This document shows, piece after piece, positions 14,221 through 22,068 of a DNA stretch of 22,184 nt. Origin of the DNA: JBDKUD01 sp050943315. GTDB lineage: Bacteria > Bacillota > Syntrophomonadia > Syntrophomonadales > Syntrophomonadaceae. A program made the translations under genes and the position numbers. How positions within the stretch are numbered: the stretch's first letter is position 1; each line of letters opens with the position of its first letter. The stretch lies in contig JBMNOY010000036.1 of NCBI GenBank assembly GCA_050943315.1, positions 1 to 22,184 of the forward strand, read 5' to 3'. The notes beneath the pieces are model-generated. The model had not been told where the DNA came from. It was given only the letters and a program-made list of their open reading frames with translations, and made no database searches.

Positions 14221-15363
14221 GGCGTGGGAGAGCTTGGGGGTAAAGGTTAGGGCCAGCAATAAGGCGGCGGCGGCCATTAGGGAGAGGGCCAGAAACCCCG
14301 GGAATAGCTCGGGGAGGGCAGCACTCTTTATGGTAGCCTGGCGAAATCCTTCCGCCATCCAGGTATAAGGCAGCAACCGGGCGATGCCGTTTAAGAACCC
14401 GGGTATATGGCTGGCCGGCCAGGTGTAACCAGAAATAAAGAAGAAGGGAACTGATAACAGCATGAGGTACCTGGTTACCTGCAACGAACTGGAGGCTTTT
14501 ACAGATATGAAAAATCCAACCGCGGTTATGATTACATCAAAAAGCAGCCCCAGAATAAGGATAAATAGCACATTGCCTTCGATTTTAGCCTGAACAAATG
14601 CAGCAGAGAACCATATCAGGAGAAGGTAGTTAAAGAAATTGGTAATAAAATAGGGCAGGCATTTGCCGGCCATAATGGTTACCCGGGAGAGGGGAGCACT
14701 GAGGTAGTTTATCCAGGACCCGCGTTCCTTTTCCCGAATCACCGTCATACTGACACTTAAGAAACCTATCTGGTGAATAACCATCAGCATTAAGCCCATA
14801 AACAGAAAATTGATATAGCTAAAGGTAGGATTGTACCAAACCTCGGTGGTGCTGGAAACAGCATTCATGACCGCGGTAATTTCCCCCCGGCTTAACCCCA
14901 ACCCGTTCAGATAACGGGCGGTATGGTTGGCATTAAACTGATTTAGTATCTCCAGGGCATATTTGCGGATATTATAACCATATACCAGGTTGGAACTGTC
15001 ATAAACAGTGAGGATTTCGGCCCCGCGGTGTTCGGTCACTTTTTTCTCCAGGTCCGCCGGGATTACTACTCCAGTCCTGACCGTACCCTTGTTCATGCCC
15101 TCCACCAACTGATCATAAGTATTAACACCGTCTACTATTTTAAACTGCGGACTGCTGGCAAAAGCATCTGCTATTTCCCGGCTGAGCACAGTATTATCCT
15201 GGTCAACAATGGCCATAGGAATGTCGGTTAAGATACCGGCGCAGTATACGATTCCAAAAAGCACCGCATAAAATAGGGGTACAACGAAAACCATTAAAAA
15301 TAAGATAGGGTCTTTTAAAATATGCCGCACTTCATAGTAGGCAATATTTAATATTTTTTTCAT
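14212..15363 (-). CDS. ABC-2 type transporter permease (YbhR-like)
   Basis: The 383-aa permease has an N-terminal TM (about 18-40), a long extracytoplasmic domain (about 45-170, starting TDIPMAIVDQDNTVLS), and five C-terminal membrane segments ending near residue 375, the standard ABC2_membrane_3 layout. It follows the other permease by 4 bp with a GAGAGGTGAT ribosome site, so it is cotranscribed with it. The two permeases resemble each other in length and layout and likely form a heterodimer driven by the single ATPase in the operon. The substrate is not evident. Confidence 0.92.
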   Translation of the reverse strand: MKKILNIAYYEVRHILKDPILFLMVFVVPLFYAVLFGIVYCAGILTDIPMAIVDQDNTVLSREIADAFASSPQFKIVDGVNTYDQLVEGMNKGTVRTGVVIPADLEKKVTEHRGAEILTVYDSSNLVYGYNIRKYALEILNQFNANHTARYLNGLGLSRGEITAVMNAVSSTTEVWYNPTFSYINFLFMGLMLMVIHQIGFLSVSMTVIREKERGSWINYLSAPLSRVTIMAGKCLPYFITNFFNYLLLIWFSAAFVQAKIEGNVLFILILGLLFDVIITAVGFFISVKASSSLQVTRYLMLLSVPFFFISGYTWPASHIPGFLNGIARLLPYTWMAEGFRQATIKSAALPELFPGFLALSLMAAAALLLALTFTPKLSHANK

Positions 15364-15367
15364 AATA

Positions 15368-16519
15368 TCACCTCTCCCTCCAGGCGGTGGCCACAGCTGC
15401 TGCCGCGTAACAAATGAAGGCTATCAGCAACATGTGCATACCATAAGAACTTATAAAACCCGGCCCCGGAGTTTTAAATGACAGGTAGTTCAATCCCTGA
15501 AAAAACCAGGTCTGGGGCAATATCCATACCAGGTGGGAAAGGAAACCAGGCATAGCCTCAAGAGGCCAGGTAAAACCAGACAGTACAAATGAAGTCAGGG
15601 CTATTATCATGCCAAAACGGGTGGCATCCACGGCATTTAGAGCCAGACTGGAGGCTAATGTACCCACACTATGCAGGGCCACCACAAAAGCCAGGGTAAA
15701 CAGCATTAAACTACCGAAACTGCATTGCAGCGGCAGTTTTAAGATATAATAGGAAATTAAATATAAAAGCAGGGCTATAGCCATGAAAACACTAATATGT
15801 ACTACTGATTTGCTTACAAACAGCCTGGTTTTGGAAATACCTGCCGCCTTAAGCTGCAGCCAGCTTTTGGCCCTGGTCTCGCCGATGATATTCATACAGG
15901 CAGCCATGGTACAGCACTGCTGCCAGATGTTCATTATCAACCCCAGGACTAAAAAATAAGCATAATTAAAGGTAGGATTGAACCATCCCTCTTCCTTAAG
16001 CTCAATCGTCTGGTAAGCATGGGCAGCCTGGGAAGGATCCACCCCCCGGGCGATCAAGGCCTTTACCCCGGCCTGGGCGCTGATGGTTTTGGTAACGGTT
16101 AAAACTGCACTGCTGGCATTGGTAGCATAGATCATGTTACTGCCGTCTATCATGGTATAGATACGGGTCGGGCGGTTTAAAAGCACATCGCGGCCGAAAT
16201 CTTGCGGAATAACTACCCCTACCACTGCCTGTCCCCGGGCAACCAGACCCTGGGCTTCCTGATAACTTTGCGGATAACCGGTCACCTGTAAGTATTCAGC
16301 CTGATTAAGATTTTTAATCAGCTCCCGGCTGGTACGGGAATGGTCCAAATCAACAATAACCGTAGGAATATTTTTTAAGACTCCGGCACTATAAATGGCA
16401 CTGAATAACAATAGGCCGACTACCGGCCCCAGGAGCAGAATATTACGCAGTCCCTTGTCCCGCCACATATAAAAGATTTCCCGGCGCATAATCGCCAGAC
16501 ATTGTCTAAACATCATCAT
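15368..16519 (-). CDS. ABC-2 type transporter permease (YbhS-like)
   Basis: The 383-aa permease has the same layout as its neighbour: TM near residues 25-45, an extracytoplasmic domain opening NIPTVIVDLDHSRTS, and five C-terminal membrane segments. The open frame extends to 16567, but those extra residues lie inside the ATPase gene and do not look like a permease N-terminus. The run of three ATG codons at 16511-16519 overlaps the ATPase end and gives a start in line with the family. Overlap suggests translational coupling to the ATPase. Confidence 0.9.
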   Translation of the reverse strand: MMMFRQCLAIMRREIFYMWRDKGLRNILLLGPVVGLLLFSAIYSAGVLKNIPTVIVDLDHSRTSRELIKNLNQAEYLQVTGYPQSYQEAQGLVARGQAVVGVVIPQDFGRDVLLNRPTRIYTMIDGSNMIYATNASSAVLTVTKTISAQAGVKALIARGVDPSQAAHAYQTIELKEEGWFNPTFNYAYFLVLGLIMNIWQQCCTMAACMNIIGETRAKSWLQLKAAGISKTRLFVSKSVVHISVFMAIALLLYLISYYILKLPLQCSFGSLMLFTLAFVVALHSVGTLASSLALNAVDATRFGMIIALTSFVLSGFTWPLEAMPGFLSHLVWILPQTWFFQGLNYLSFKTPGPGFISSYGMHMLLIAFICYAAAAVATAWRER

Positions 16520-17219
16520 CACCACTAGCTTTAGAAACGGACTTAACCAGGTCGTCCCAGCGGGCACGGGCCTCCCGGGGGGACAAAACTTCGAACTTTT
16601 CCCGGCTTAGCCAGGCTACCCGGGTCATATAGTCACACAGCTCGATATGGCTAAATCCCCAGATTACCGTGCCTCCTTCAGCAATATACTGCTTCATTAC
16701 CCGGATAACCAGGTGCACTGAATAAACATCAAAATTCCCTACCAGTTCATCAACAATTAATAACTGCGGCGACCCCAGGAGAGCGCAGGCCAGAGACAGG
16801 CGCTGGTATATCCCGGCATCCAGCTTGCCCACCGGTTGGCGCAAATAATCCTGCAGTTTTAACCAGGCCGCCACCCGGTCAATTTCCAGGGAACTAACCC
16901 CTTTGAGACTGGCCATAAAATCTAGATTTTCCCCGGCATTTAGATCCTGGAACAGACTACGTTCCTGGGTAACCAGACCGGTATATTTTTTAAACTCAGC
17001 CCGTTTTTTTATATTGCACCCCAGCACTTCCACCTGACCGGCAGTAAACCGGTTAACCCCGGCCAGTATGTGCAGCAGGCTGGTTTTACCCGAACCCTGC
17101 AACCCGAAAACTCCCAGACATTCACCCCGGGCAACGCTAAATGATATGTGGTTAAGAATAGTCTGCCGGCCAACTTTTTGGACCAGGTCCTTAACTTCTA
17201 CCACCCATTTTTCGTCCAT
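16506..17219 (-). CDS. ABC transporter ATP-binding protein with divergent motifs
   Basis: The 237-aa nucleotide-binding subunit powers the two ABC-2 permeases. Walker A GLQGSGKTS (about residues 39-47), Q-loop in TQERSLFQD, Walker B LLIVDE and the switch histidine in GFSH are present. The ABC signature is altered: LDAGIYQR instead of LSGGQxQR. The region after Walker B reads ELVGNFD where EPTxGLD is usual. Retained catalytic glutamate and histidine argue for activity, but ATP-sandwich geometry may be one-sided. It starts 3 bp after the adaptor gene stop and overlaps the next permease gene. Confidence 0.9.
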   Translation of the reverse strand: MDEKWVVEVKDLVQKVGRQTILNHISFSVARGECLGVFGLQGSGKTSLLHILAGVNRFTAGQVEVLGCNIKKRAEFKKYTGLVTQERSLFQDLNAGENLDFMASLKGVSSLEIDRVAAWLKLQDYLRQPVGKLDAGIYQRLSLACALLGSPQLLIVDELVGNFDVYSVHLVIRVMKQYIAEGGTVIWGFSHIELCDYMTRVAWLSREKFEVLSPREARARWDDLVKSVSKASGDDDV

Positions 17220-17222
17220 AGC

Positions 17223-18281
17223 CTATTTCTCCTTTTCCAGGATGGTAACCGTGGCCGTCATCCCAGTTTTTAGAGCCAGGTCATTATTGGGAACATCTAT
17301 TTTAACTTCATAACTGCAAATATCATGACTGTACTGCTCATTTACCGCCTTCTTCACGGCAAACTGCCCGGCTTGATTAATCCACACTACTTTCCCGGTA
17401 AACACCCGGTGCGGAAAAGCATCAACCCTTACCTGGGCCTGCTGCCCTAATTTGACCCGGCCAATTTTTTTCTCATCGATAAAAACCTTGACATAGGTGT
17501 GATACAGATCAGTTATTTCAAACAGAGGTGTGCCGGCATTAAGCATCTCTCCCGCCTCCAGGGTTTTCTCGGTAATAAAACCGGAAATAGGGGCTTTCAA
17601 ACGGGTATTATCCAGATAAGTCTGGGCTTCCTGTACACTTCCTAAAGCCTGGTTACTCTGTCCTAAAGCAGCATCATATTGAGACTGGGTTGTTTGTACT
17701 TTAAGCCTGGCGGCCAGCGCTTCATTAAGTTTACCCTGGGCCAACTGTAAATCATGTTGGGCACCTGCATAGGCGTCAGCAGCATCATCCAGCTGGCTTT
17801 GAGAAACTGCCCCGCTGTCAAACAAAGCCTGGGCCCGCTCATATTTCTGGCGGGCGTTCTTAACTCCCACCTCCGCCTTGGCCACCCCGGCTTGAGCCTG
17901 TTCGATGGCAGCGGCAACTGTCTGGCTGGTCAAAGGAAGGGCAGAATTGGCCTGGGAAACTTGCCCCTGGGCAGCTTGGTAGGCCCCCTGGGCCTGGGCT
18001 AACTTGGCCTGTATTTCCCGGCTGTCCAGTATAGCCAGCTCTTGCCCCGCCTGTACCTGGCTGCCTTCATCAACCAGCAGTTTTTCAATCTGACCGGAAA
18101 CTTTAAAAGAAGCCATCACGCTCTTGGCTTCAATCGTACCGGTAGCGGTAAGGCTATCCCGCTGCGTTTTTAACGCTGCCTGCTGTCTGGCCAAAAAACC
18201 GGTAATAAACAGGGTTCCGGAAACGAGCAACACTAATAGGACAACAACGGCAACTTTTTTATTATCCAGTTTGGACAACAT
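17223..18281 (-). CDS. HlyD/YbhG-family membrane fusion protein
   Basis: The 352-aa adaptor has an N-terminal membrane anchor (about residues 9-30), a first lipoyl half (SGQIEKLLVDEGSQV), a long Ala/Gln-rich coiled-coil hairpin (about 85-210), a second lipoyl half (APISGFITEKTLEAGE) and beta-barrel domains. It connects the ABC exporter to the cell exterior. The ATG at 18279-18281 follows a strong GGGAGGAG site. It is the first gene of a four-gene operon (adaptor, ATPase, two permeases), the same composition as E. coli ybhGFSR, which exports drugs and cations. Confidence 0.93.
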   Translation of the reverse strand: MLSKLDNKKVAVVVLLVLLVSGTLFITGFLARQQAALKTQRDSLTATGTIEAKSVMASFKVSGQIEKLLVDEGSQVQAGQELAILDSREIQAKLAQAQGAYQAAQGQVSQANSALPLTSQTVAAAIEQAQAGVAKAEVGVKNARQKYERAQALFDSGAVSQSQLDDAADAYAGAQHDLQLAQGKLNEALAARLKVQTTQSQYDAALGQSNQALGSVQEAQTYLDNTRLKAPISGFITEKTLEAGEMLNAGTPLFEITDLYHTYVKVFIDEKKIGRVKLGQQAQVRVDAFPHRVFTGKVVWINQAGQFAVKKAVNEQYSHDICSYEVKIDVPNNDLALKTGMTATVTILEKEK

Positions 18282-18358
18282 ATCTAATCTCCTCCCATCC
18301 AGTACCGTTTTCTGAATATTTCCTCTATTTTCGCCTTTATGGGCAATGTTTGTAATAT

Positions 18359-18386
18359 ATTATAGGCACCTTATCAGCAAATACAA
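18359..18386 (-). promoter_or_regulatory. Promoter of the ABC exporter operon
   Basis: On the minus strand there is a perfect TATAAT (18359-18364) with TTGTAT (18381-18386) 16 bp upstream. It lies about 78 bp before the adaptor start. No TetR-like palindrome was seen near it. Confidence 0.55.
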
Positions 18387-18474
18387 GCGTAGAAATTTTT
18401 ACCAGCATGACTTTGGCGGTATATTTTTATCTGGGCGTCGAGAGTACCGTGGCTCATTATGACCGAAATAACAA

Positions 18475-18515
18475 GGCGGCTTCAAACTCGGGTTCTTCGA
18501 CGAGTTGAAACCGCC
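18475..18515 (-). terminator. Rho-independent terminator after S41 peptidase
   Basis: GGCGGTTTCAACTCG pairs with CGAGTTTGAAGCCGCC on the minus strand, giving a stem of about 14 bp with one bulged T, followed by TTGTTATTT. It lies 61 bp past the protease stop and separates it from the exporter operon. Confidence 0.7.
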
Positions 18516-18575
18516 CTTTAAATTTATGTAATTTTCCGACTATTTCCGGGAAGGCAGGTGCACGTAATCCAGATT

Positions 18576-19688
18576 TTAAAAAGCCAGGTCAGGGGCAATA
18601 CCAACATGGTTTATCTCATGCTTTTGCGGGGAGTAGAAACGAGCTACGGTTAGCTTTAAAACATCGCCATTAGATAATTCGAATATTTTTTGAATGGTTC
18701 CCTTGCCAAAAGTATTCTTGCCTATCAGTGTACCCTTGTTGTAGTCTTTAACAGCTGCCGCTACTACCTCAGCAGAGCTGGCACTATTCTCGTTAATCAA
18801 TATGGTCACCGGTTTATCAATAGTTTTGGCCCGACTTACCGCGGGTAAATCCATCCATCCGTCCCGTGTCTGCATTTTAATTAAGGTCTGGTTGCCGATA
18901 AAATATCCGGCTACCTCACAGGCGCTGTCCAAATAGCCCCCCGGATTATCTCTGAGGTCAATAATCCAGTTTTTTGCGCCCTGTCTGTTTAAGTCTTCCA
19001 GTACCTTACCAAATTCAACTCCGGTGTTTACACCAAAAGTTTTAATGTCTATATAACCAGTGTGTCCCTTAATAAGCTCCCCGGTCACTGTGGGCACATC
19101 TATTTGCCGGCGGGTTACAGAGACAGCAAAGGTTCTATGGTCCCTTTTTATGGTCAGTTGGACCCGGCTTCCCGCCGGACCGCGCAAAAGAGCCGCTGCT
19201 TCTTCGCTGGCCATTCCCGCCAGGGTTTTTCCGTCCACCCGGGTTATTATATCTCCGCTTTTTATTCCGGCTGCTTCGGCCGGGGAATCCTTGATAACCG
19301 ACACTACTTCTACCCCGTCACTGACCAGATTAATGTATATGCCTACCCCGCAAAATTCCTCATCCAGAGAAGCTATAAAATCTTGATACTCTTGGGCCGT
19401 AAAATATTCACTATAAGGATCATTCAGAGCGGCTAAAACCCCATCCACCGTAGCCGCCTGCAGTACACCGGCAGCTGGTACATCAACATAATAATGACTG
19501 ATAATCTCCTTAACCTCGGGGGCTATATTATCCTGAGCGAAAGCTGCCAGAGGCAGGCTCAGGCAGATAGCCAGGATCAAAACAAAGGTCACCATAGCCT
19601 GCCGAAGATAGTTTAAGTTTCCGAAGTTTCGGTTGGTTAAGAGGATTGTTGCACGCGAAACATCATTACTGGTGGTTAATTTACTCAT
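18576..19688 (-). CDS. S41 carboxyl-terminal processing peptidase
   Basis: The protease of about 370 aa has a signal peptide (hydrophobic stretch around residues 30-50, cleavage after AAFA). A PDZ domain (about 105-185, GVGIYINL to RGPAGSRVQL) and the S41 catalytic domain follow. The catalytic Ser lies in NENSASSAEV and the Lys in GKNTFGKG, which form the Ser/Lys dyad. It acts outside the membrane on protein C-termini. The open frame reaches 19730, but an internal GGAG ribosome site 8 nt before ATG 19686-19688 favours the shorter start. No binding partner gene is adjacent. Confidence 0.92.
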   Translation of the reverse strand: MSKLTTSNDVSRATILLTNRNFGNLNYLRQAMVTFVLILAICLSLPLAAFAQDNIAPEVKEIISHYYVDVPAAGVLQAATVDGVLAALNDPYSEYFTAQEYQDFIASLDEEFCGVGIYINLVSDGVEVVSVIKDSPAEAAGIKSGDIITRVDGKTLAGMASEEAAALLRGPAGSRVQLTIKRDHRTFAVSVTRRQIDVPTVTGELIKGHTGYIDIKTFGVNTGVEFGKVLEDLNRQGAKNWIIDLRDNPGGYLDSACEVAGYFIGNQTLIKMQTRDGWMDLPAVSRAKTIDKPVTILINENSASSAEVVAAAVKDYNKGTLIGKNTFGKGTIQKIFELSNGDVLKLTVARFYSPQKHEINHVGIAPDLAF

Positions 19689-19768
19689 AACTTCATCTCC
19701 ACTAAATCTTTTATTAAGATATAAATTCAACAGGCAGAAATTTATTCCTTTTATTCCGCTCGCTATTT

Positions 19769-19915
19769 ACTGGCGGTCCAGTTATCCTCTACGTTCCAGG
19801 ATAAGAAAAGTCAAATCACAGCCTTTTCTGGCGAAGGGCAACCAGGCTATAGGCAGCATGGTTTTAGGCGATTTTTCTACCGGGTACAAAATCTGCATAA
19901 ATCCCCCGGTTTTTC
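19769..19915 (+). ncRNA. Candidate structured RNA between S41 gene and MBOAT gene
   Basis: In plus orientation this 147-bp stretch shows a row of hairpins: ACTGG/CCAGT with a CGGT loop (19769-19782), TTATCC/GGATAA (19782-19804), a middle region with CTGG/CCAG arms, and finally ACCGGG (19879-19884) with CCCGGT (19905-19910) followed by TTTTT, a terminator-like end. No promoter was found upstream. Alternatives are a leader element of the S41 mRNA on the minus strand, or a small minus-strand gene (19782-19898). I do not recognise a known riboswitch. Confidence 0.35.
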
Positions 19916-19957
19916 GCGCTGATTATGCTCACACGGGTTAAATACGCACGAATCTAG

Positions 19958-19986
19958 TTGATAAACAGCGATGAAATATATATCAT
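19958..19986 (+). promoter_or_regulatory. SigA-type promoter of the MBOAT gene
   Basis: TTGATA (19958-19963) and TATCAT (19981-19986) are separated by 17 bp. An imperfect palindrome, GATGAAATA/TATATCATC (19970-19987), covers the -10 region and could be an operator. About 40 nt of leader precedes the GTG start at 20035. Confidence 0.6.
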
Positions 19987-20034
19987 CTAGTAATATAAGC
20001 AAATATATATGTACGGAAAGGGAAGACAGGCACA

Positions 20035-21495
20035 GTGCTTTTTAATTCCTATGAATTTATATTTCTTTTTTTACCGGTTACTATTATCATATATTTCATT
20101 CTAAATATAAAGACTTCCAATACTTTGGCCAAAGCCTGGCTGGTACTGGCATCACTCTTTTTCTACAGCTGGTGGGACCCGGCGTATCTGCCCTTAATCC
20201 TGGTTTCCATCCTGGTTAACTATCTTACCGGCTCCGCTCTGGTCAAACATAAAATGATTTCCGGGTCTAAAGCCAAGGCGATATTAGTTGCGGGAATAAC
20301 CTTTAATTTATTGCTGTTAGGTTATTTCAAATACATGGACTTCTTTATTACTAATATTAATCTGGCTTTATCTGCCCATCTGCCGCTCTTAAAAATCGTT
20401 TTGCCACTTGGTATCAGCTTCTTTACCTTTACCCAGATAGCTTATCTGGTGGATGCCTACCATGCCCAGGCAAAAGAATATAAACTGGTTAATTACGCCC
20501 TGTTCGTAACCTTCTTTCCGCATCTGCTGGCTGGTCCCATACTGCACCATAAGGAAATGATGCCACAGTTTGAGTCGGTCGAGAATAAGCGGTTGAACTA
20601 TGAAAACCTGGCCCGGGGGGTATTTCTGTTTTTTGTGGGATTATTTAAAAAAGTCGTAATTGCCGATACCTTTGCTGTTTGGGCCACCCATGGTTTTGAT
20701 ACCGCCTCAACCTTGAGCTTAATCGAGGCCTGGGTAGTGTCCCTCTCCTACACCTTCCAGCTATATTTTGACTTTTCCGGTTATACGGACATGGCTATCG
20801 GGGCAGCTTTAATGTTTAACATCAGGTTGCCCATTAACTTCGATTCTCCCTATAAATCATTGAGTATTCAGGAATTCTGGCGGCGCTGGCATATGACCCT
20901 GAGCCGCTTTTTGCGGGATTACATCTATATTCCCCTGGGGGGTAACCGTCAGGGAGAATCCCATACCTACCGTAATCTGATGGTTACATTCCTCCTGGGA
21001 GGATTATGGCATGGAGCCGGGTGGACCTTCGTTTTCTGGGGATTTATGCATGGCCTTGGCCTCTGTATTCAGCGCGCCTGGCGTAAGCTGAAGATAGCAA
21101 TGCCCAACTGGCTGGCCTGGTTTATAACCTTTAACTTCGTAAACATTGCCTGGGTATTTTTTAGGGCTAAAACCTGGGCAGATGCTATAAAGGTATTGAA
21201 AGGTATGTTCGGATTAAGCGGAATTATGCTTCCCGGTAGTCTAGCCCCCAAACTGGGCTTTTTGTCTGCGTACGGAGTAACCTTTACCCAGTTGTCGGCT
21301 CGCTTTGAAGGCATTTATCAGGCTATCGTTATGATAATAGCGTTCCTGCTGGTTACGCTTACCTTCCGCAATTCCATGGCGATGAAAGATGCTTTCCGCC
21401 CCAGCTGGCAAACGGCGCTATTTGTGTCGGTAATCGCCGTTTGGGCTATACTGGGGCTAAATAAGATAAGCCCGTTTTTGTATTTTAACTTTTAG
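20035..21495 (+). CDS. MBOAT-family O-acyltransferase (AlgI/DltB-like)
   Basis: The 486-aa polytopic membrane enzyme moves an acyl group, usually acetyl, to an extracellular polysaccharide or similar acceptor. Signature regions are FPHLLAGPI, the YFDFSGYTDMAIG segment, FWRRWHMTLSRFLRDYIYIPLGGN, and the catalytic histidine H326 in GGLWHGAGW. Around ten hydrophobic segments span the whole length. The start is GTG at 20035-20037, with GGAAG about 10 nt upstream. Such genes are normally followed directly by a partner encoding an AlgJ/AlgX-like protein; here the partner appears to begin at 22069, beyond a 570-bp repeat-rich interval. Confidence 0.94.
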   Translation: MLFNSYEFIFLFLPVTIIIYFILNIKTSNTLAKAWLVLASLFFYSWWDPAYLPLILVSILVNYLTGSALVKHKMISGSKAKAILVAGITFNLLLLGYFKYMDFFITNINLALSAHLPLLKIVLPLGISFFTFTQIAYLVDAYHAQAKEYKLVNYALFVTFFPHLLAGPILHHKEMMPQFESVENKRLNYENLARGVFLFFVGLFKKVVIADTFAVWATHGFDTASTLSLIEAWVVSLSYTFQLYFDFSGYTDMAIGAALMFNIRLPINFDSPYKSLSIQEFWRRWHMTLSRFLRDYIYIPLGGNRQGESHTYRNLMVTFLLGGLWHGAGWTFVFWGFMHGLGLCIQRAWRKLKIAMPNWLAWFITFNFVNIAWVFFRAKTWADAIKVLKGMFGLSGIMLPGSLAPKLGFLSAYGVTFTQLSARFEGIYQAIVMIIAFLLVTLTFRNSMAMKDAFRPSWQTALFVSVIAVWAILGLNKISPFLYFNF

Positions 21496-21504
21496 GATGA
21501 ATTG

Positions 21505-21543
21505 ACGCAGACTGACGCAGACTCTTATGACCGCCGCAGACTG
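21505..21543 (+). repeat. Three-heptamer CGCAGAC repeat, copy R4
   Basis: Heptamers start at 21506, 21516 and 21535, with the same 10 and 19 bp spacing as at the GxxExxY gene. It begins 10 bp after the MBOAT stop codon. No GxxExxY gene is attached here. It forms the outer part of the left arm of an inverted pair. Confidence 0.85.
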
Positions 21544-21810
21544 TAAACGTATTAATTCAACGCGGATTGCGCGGATTTATAAAGGATTTACGCGGATTTT
21601 ATTTTGACAGTAAATACAAAGGAATGCGGGTATTAAAAAGTAAAATCTCCATAGACGCCTATTAAAAGAACTTGGTTAGACTATTGCAAATGACTGAGGG
21701 TGCAATCACTACGAGATTTAAAAGCAGGCAAAAATAATAGATTAATCAATAAAATCAGCGTTGAATTAGTCTGCGTCTATTCAGCCCCGTCCATCTAAAA
21801 GTTTCAGTTT

Positions 21811-21925
21811 GAGAGTCCCAACCCCGAGTACGTAACCCTCTAGTTGGGAATTTGAACGGAGCATGGATAAGTAACCGGAGACATGTCTGCGAGAAATCCG
21901 AACTTTTATACTTAAACCGTGCTCC
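21811..21925 (+). other. Strongly folded segment inside the repeat element
   Basis: TCCCAAC (21816-21822) pairs with GTTGGGA (21843-21849). A larger stem then pairs GGAGCATGGATAAGTA (21858-21873) with TACTTAAACCGTGCTCC (21909-21925), enclosing CGGA/TCCG and a GACATGTC palindrome. The folding is clear, but I do not recognise an RNA family. It could be a fragment of a ribozyme-type intron or simply a second inserted palindromic element. Confidence 0.45.
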
Positions 21926-21997
21926 ATTATATTCAATGTTAATAAAATCCGCGTAAATCCTTAACAAAATCCGCGTAATCCGCGTTGAATTATTTTA

Positions 21998-22026
21998 AAG
22001 TCTGCGGCGGTCATAAAAGTCTGCGT
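21998..22026 (-). repeat. Partial CGCAGAC repeat, copy R5 (inverted)
   Basis: Two heptamers (plus-strand GTCTGCG at 22000 and 22019) keep the 19-bp spacing. The third, expected near 22029, is replaced by a GC-rich sequence GCGGCAGAGCCGCC, itself a GCGGC/GCCGC hairpin. It is a truncated or interrupted copy. Confidence 0.75.
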
Positions 22027-22068
22027 GCGGCAGAGCCGCCAGCGTCTATTCATTTGATGAGGTATAAT

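Larger units (their letters stand above)
21504..22052. mobile_element. Inverted-repeat-bounded intergenic element without a gene
   Basis: The left arm (21504-21600) contains the CGCAGAC repeat followed by three CGCGGATT copies (21561, 21570 and 21591). The right arm (about 21941-22052) contains the complements in mirrored order: AATCCGCG at 21946, 21968 and 21977, then GTCTGCG at 22000 and 22019. The arms are imperfect complements of roughly 100 bp. A further degenerate right-arm fragment lies at about 21751-21783 (GTCTGCG at 21769). The interior carries hairpins but no convincing protein. It looks like a non-autonomous element or a remnant of a GxxExxY cassette, placed between two genes that are normally adjacent. 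Confidence 0.6.

Noticed and set aside
19769..19915. Cyclic di-GMP riboswitch (GGGCAACC resembles part of the motif)
   Set aside because: The rest of the GEMM-type core is missing and stems do not match its layout.
19633..19941. Open frame of 102 codons on the plus strand
   Set aside because: It overlaps the start of the S41 gene on the other strand, lacks a ribosome site, and lies over the hairpin-rich segment. More likely an accident of a conserved non-coding stretch.
21811..21925. Group II intron remnant
   Set aside because: Some loop sequences feel intron-like, but no domain V, boundary motif or maturase is visible. Kept only as an open question in the findings.
21755..21967. Minus-strand frame of 70 codons in the repeat core
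   Set aside because: It runs through inverted-repeat arms and stem structures, lacks a clear ribosome site, and its composition follows the repeats. Not supported as a protein.
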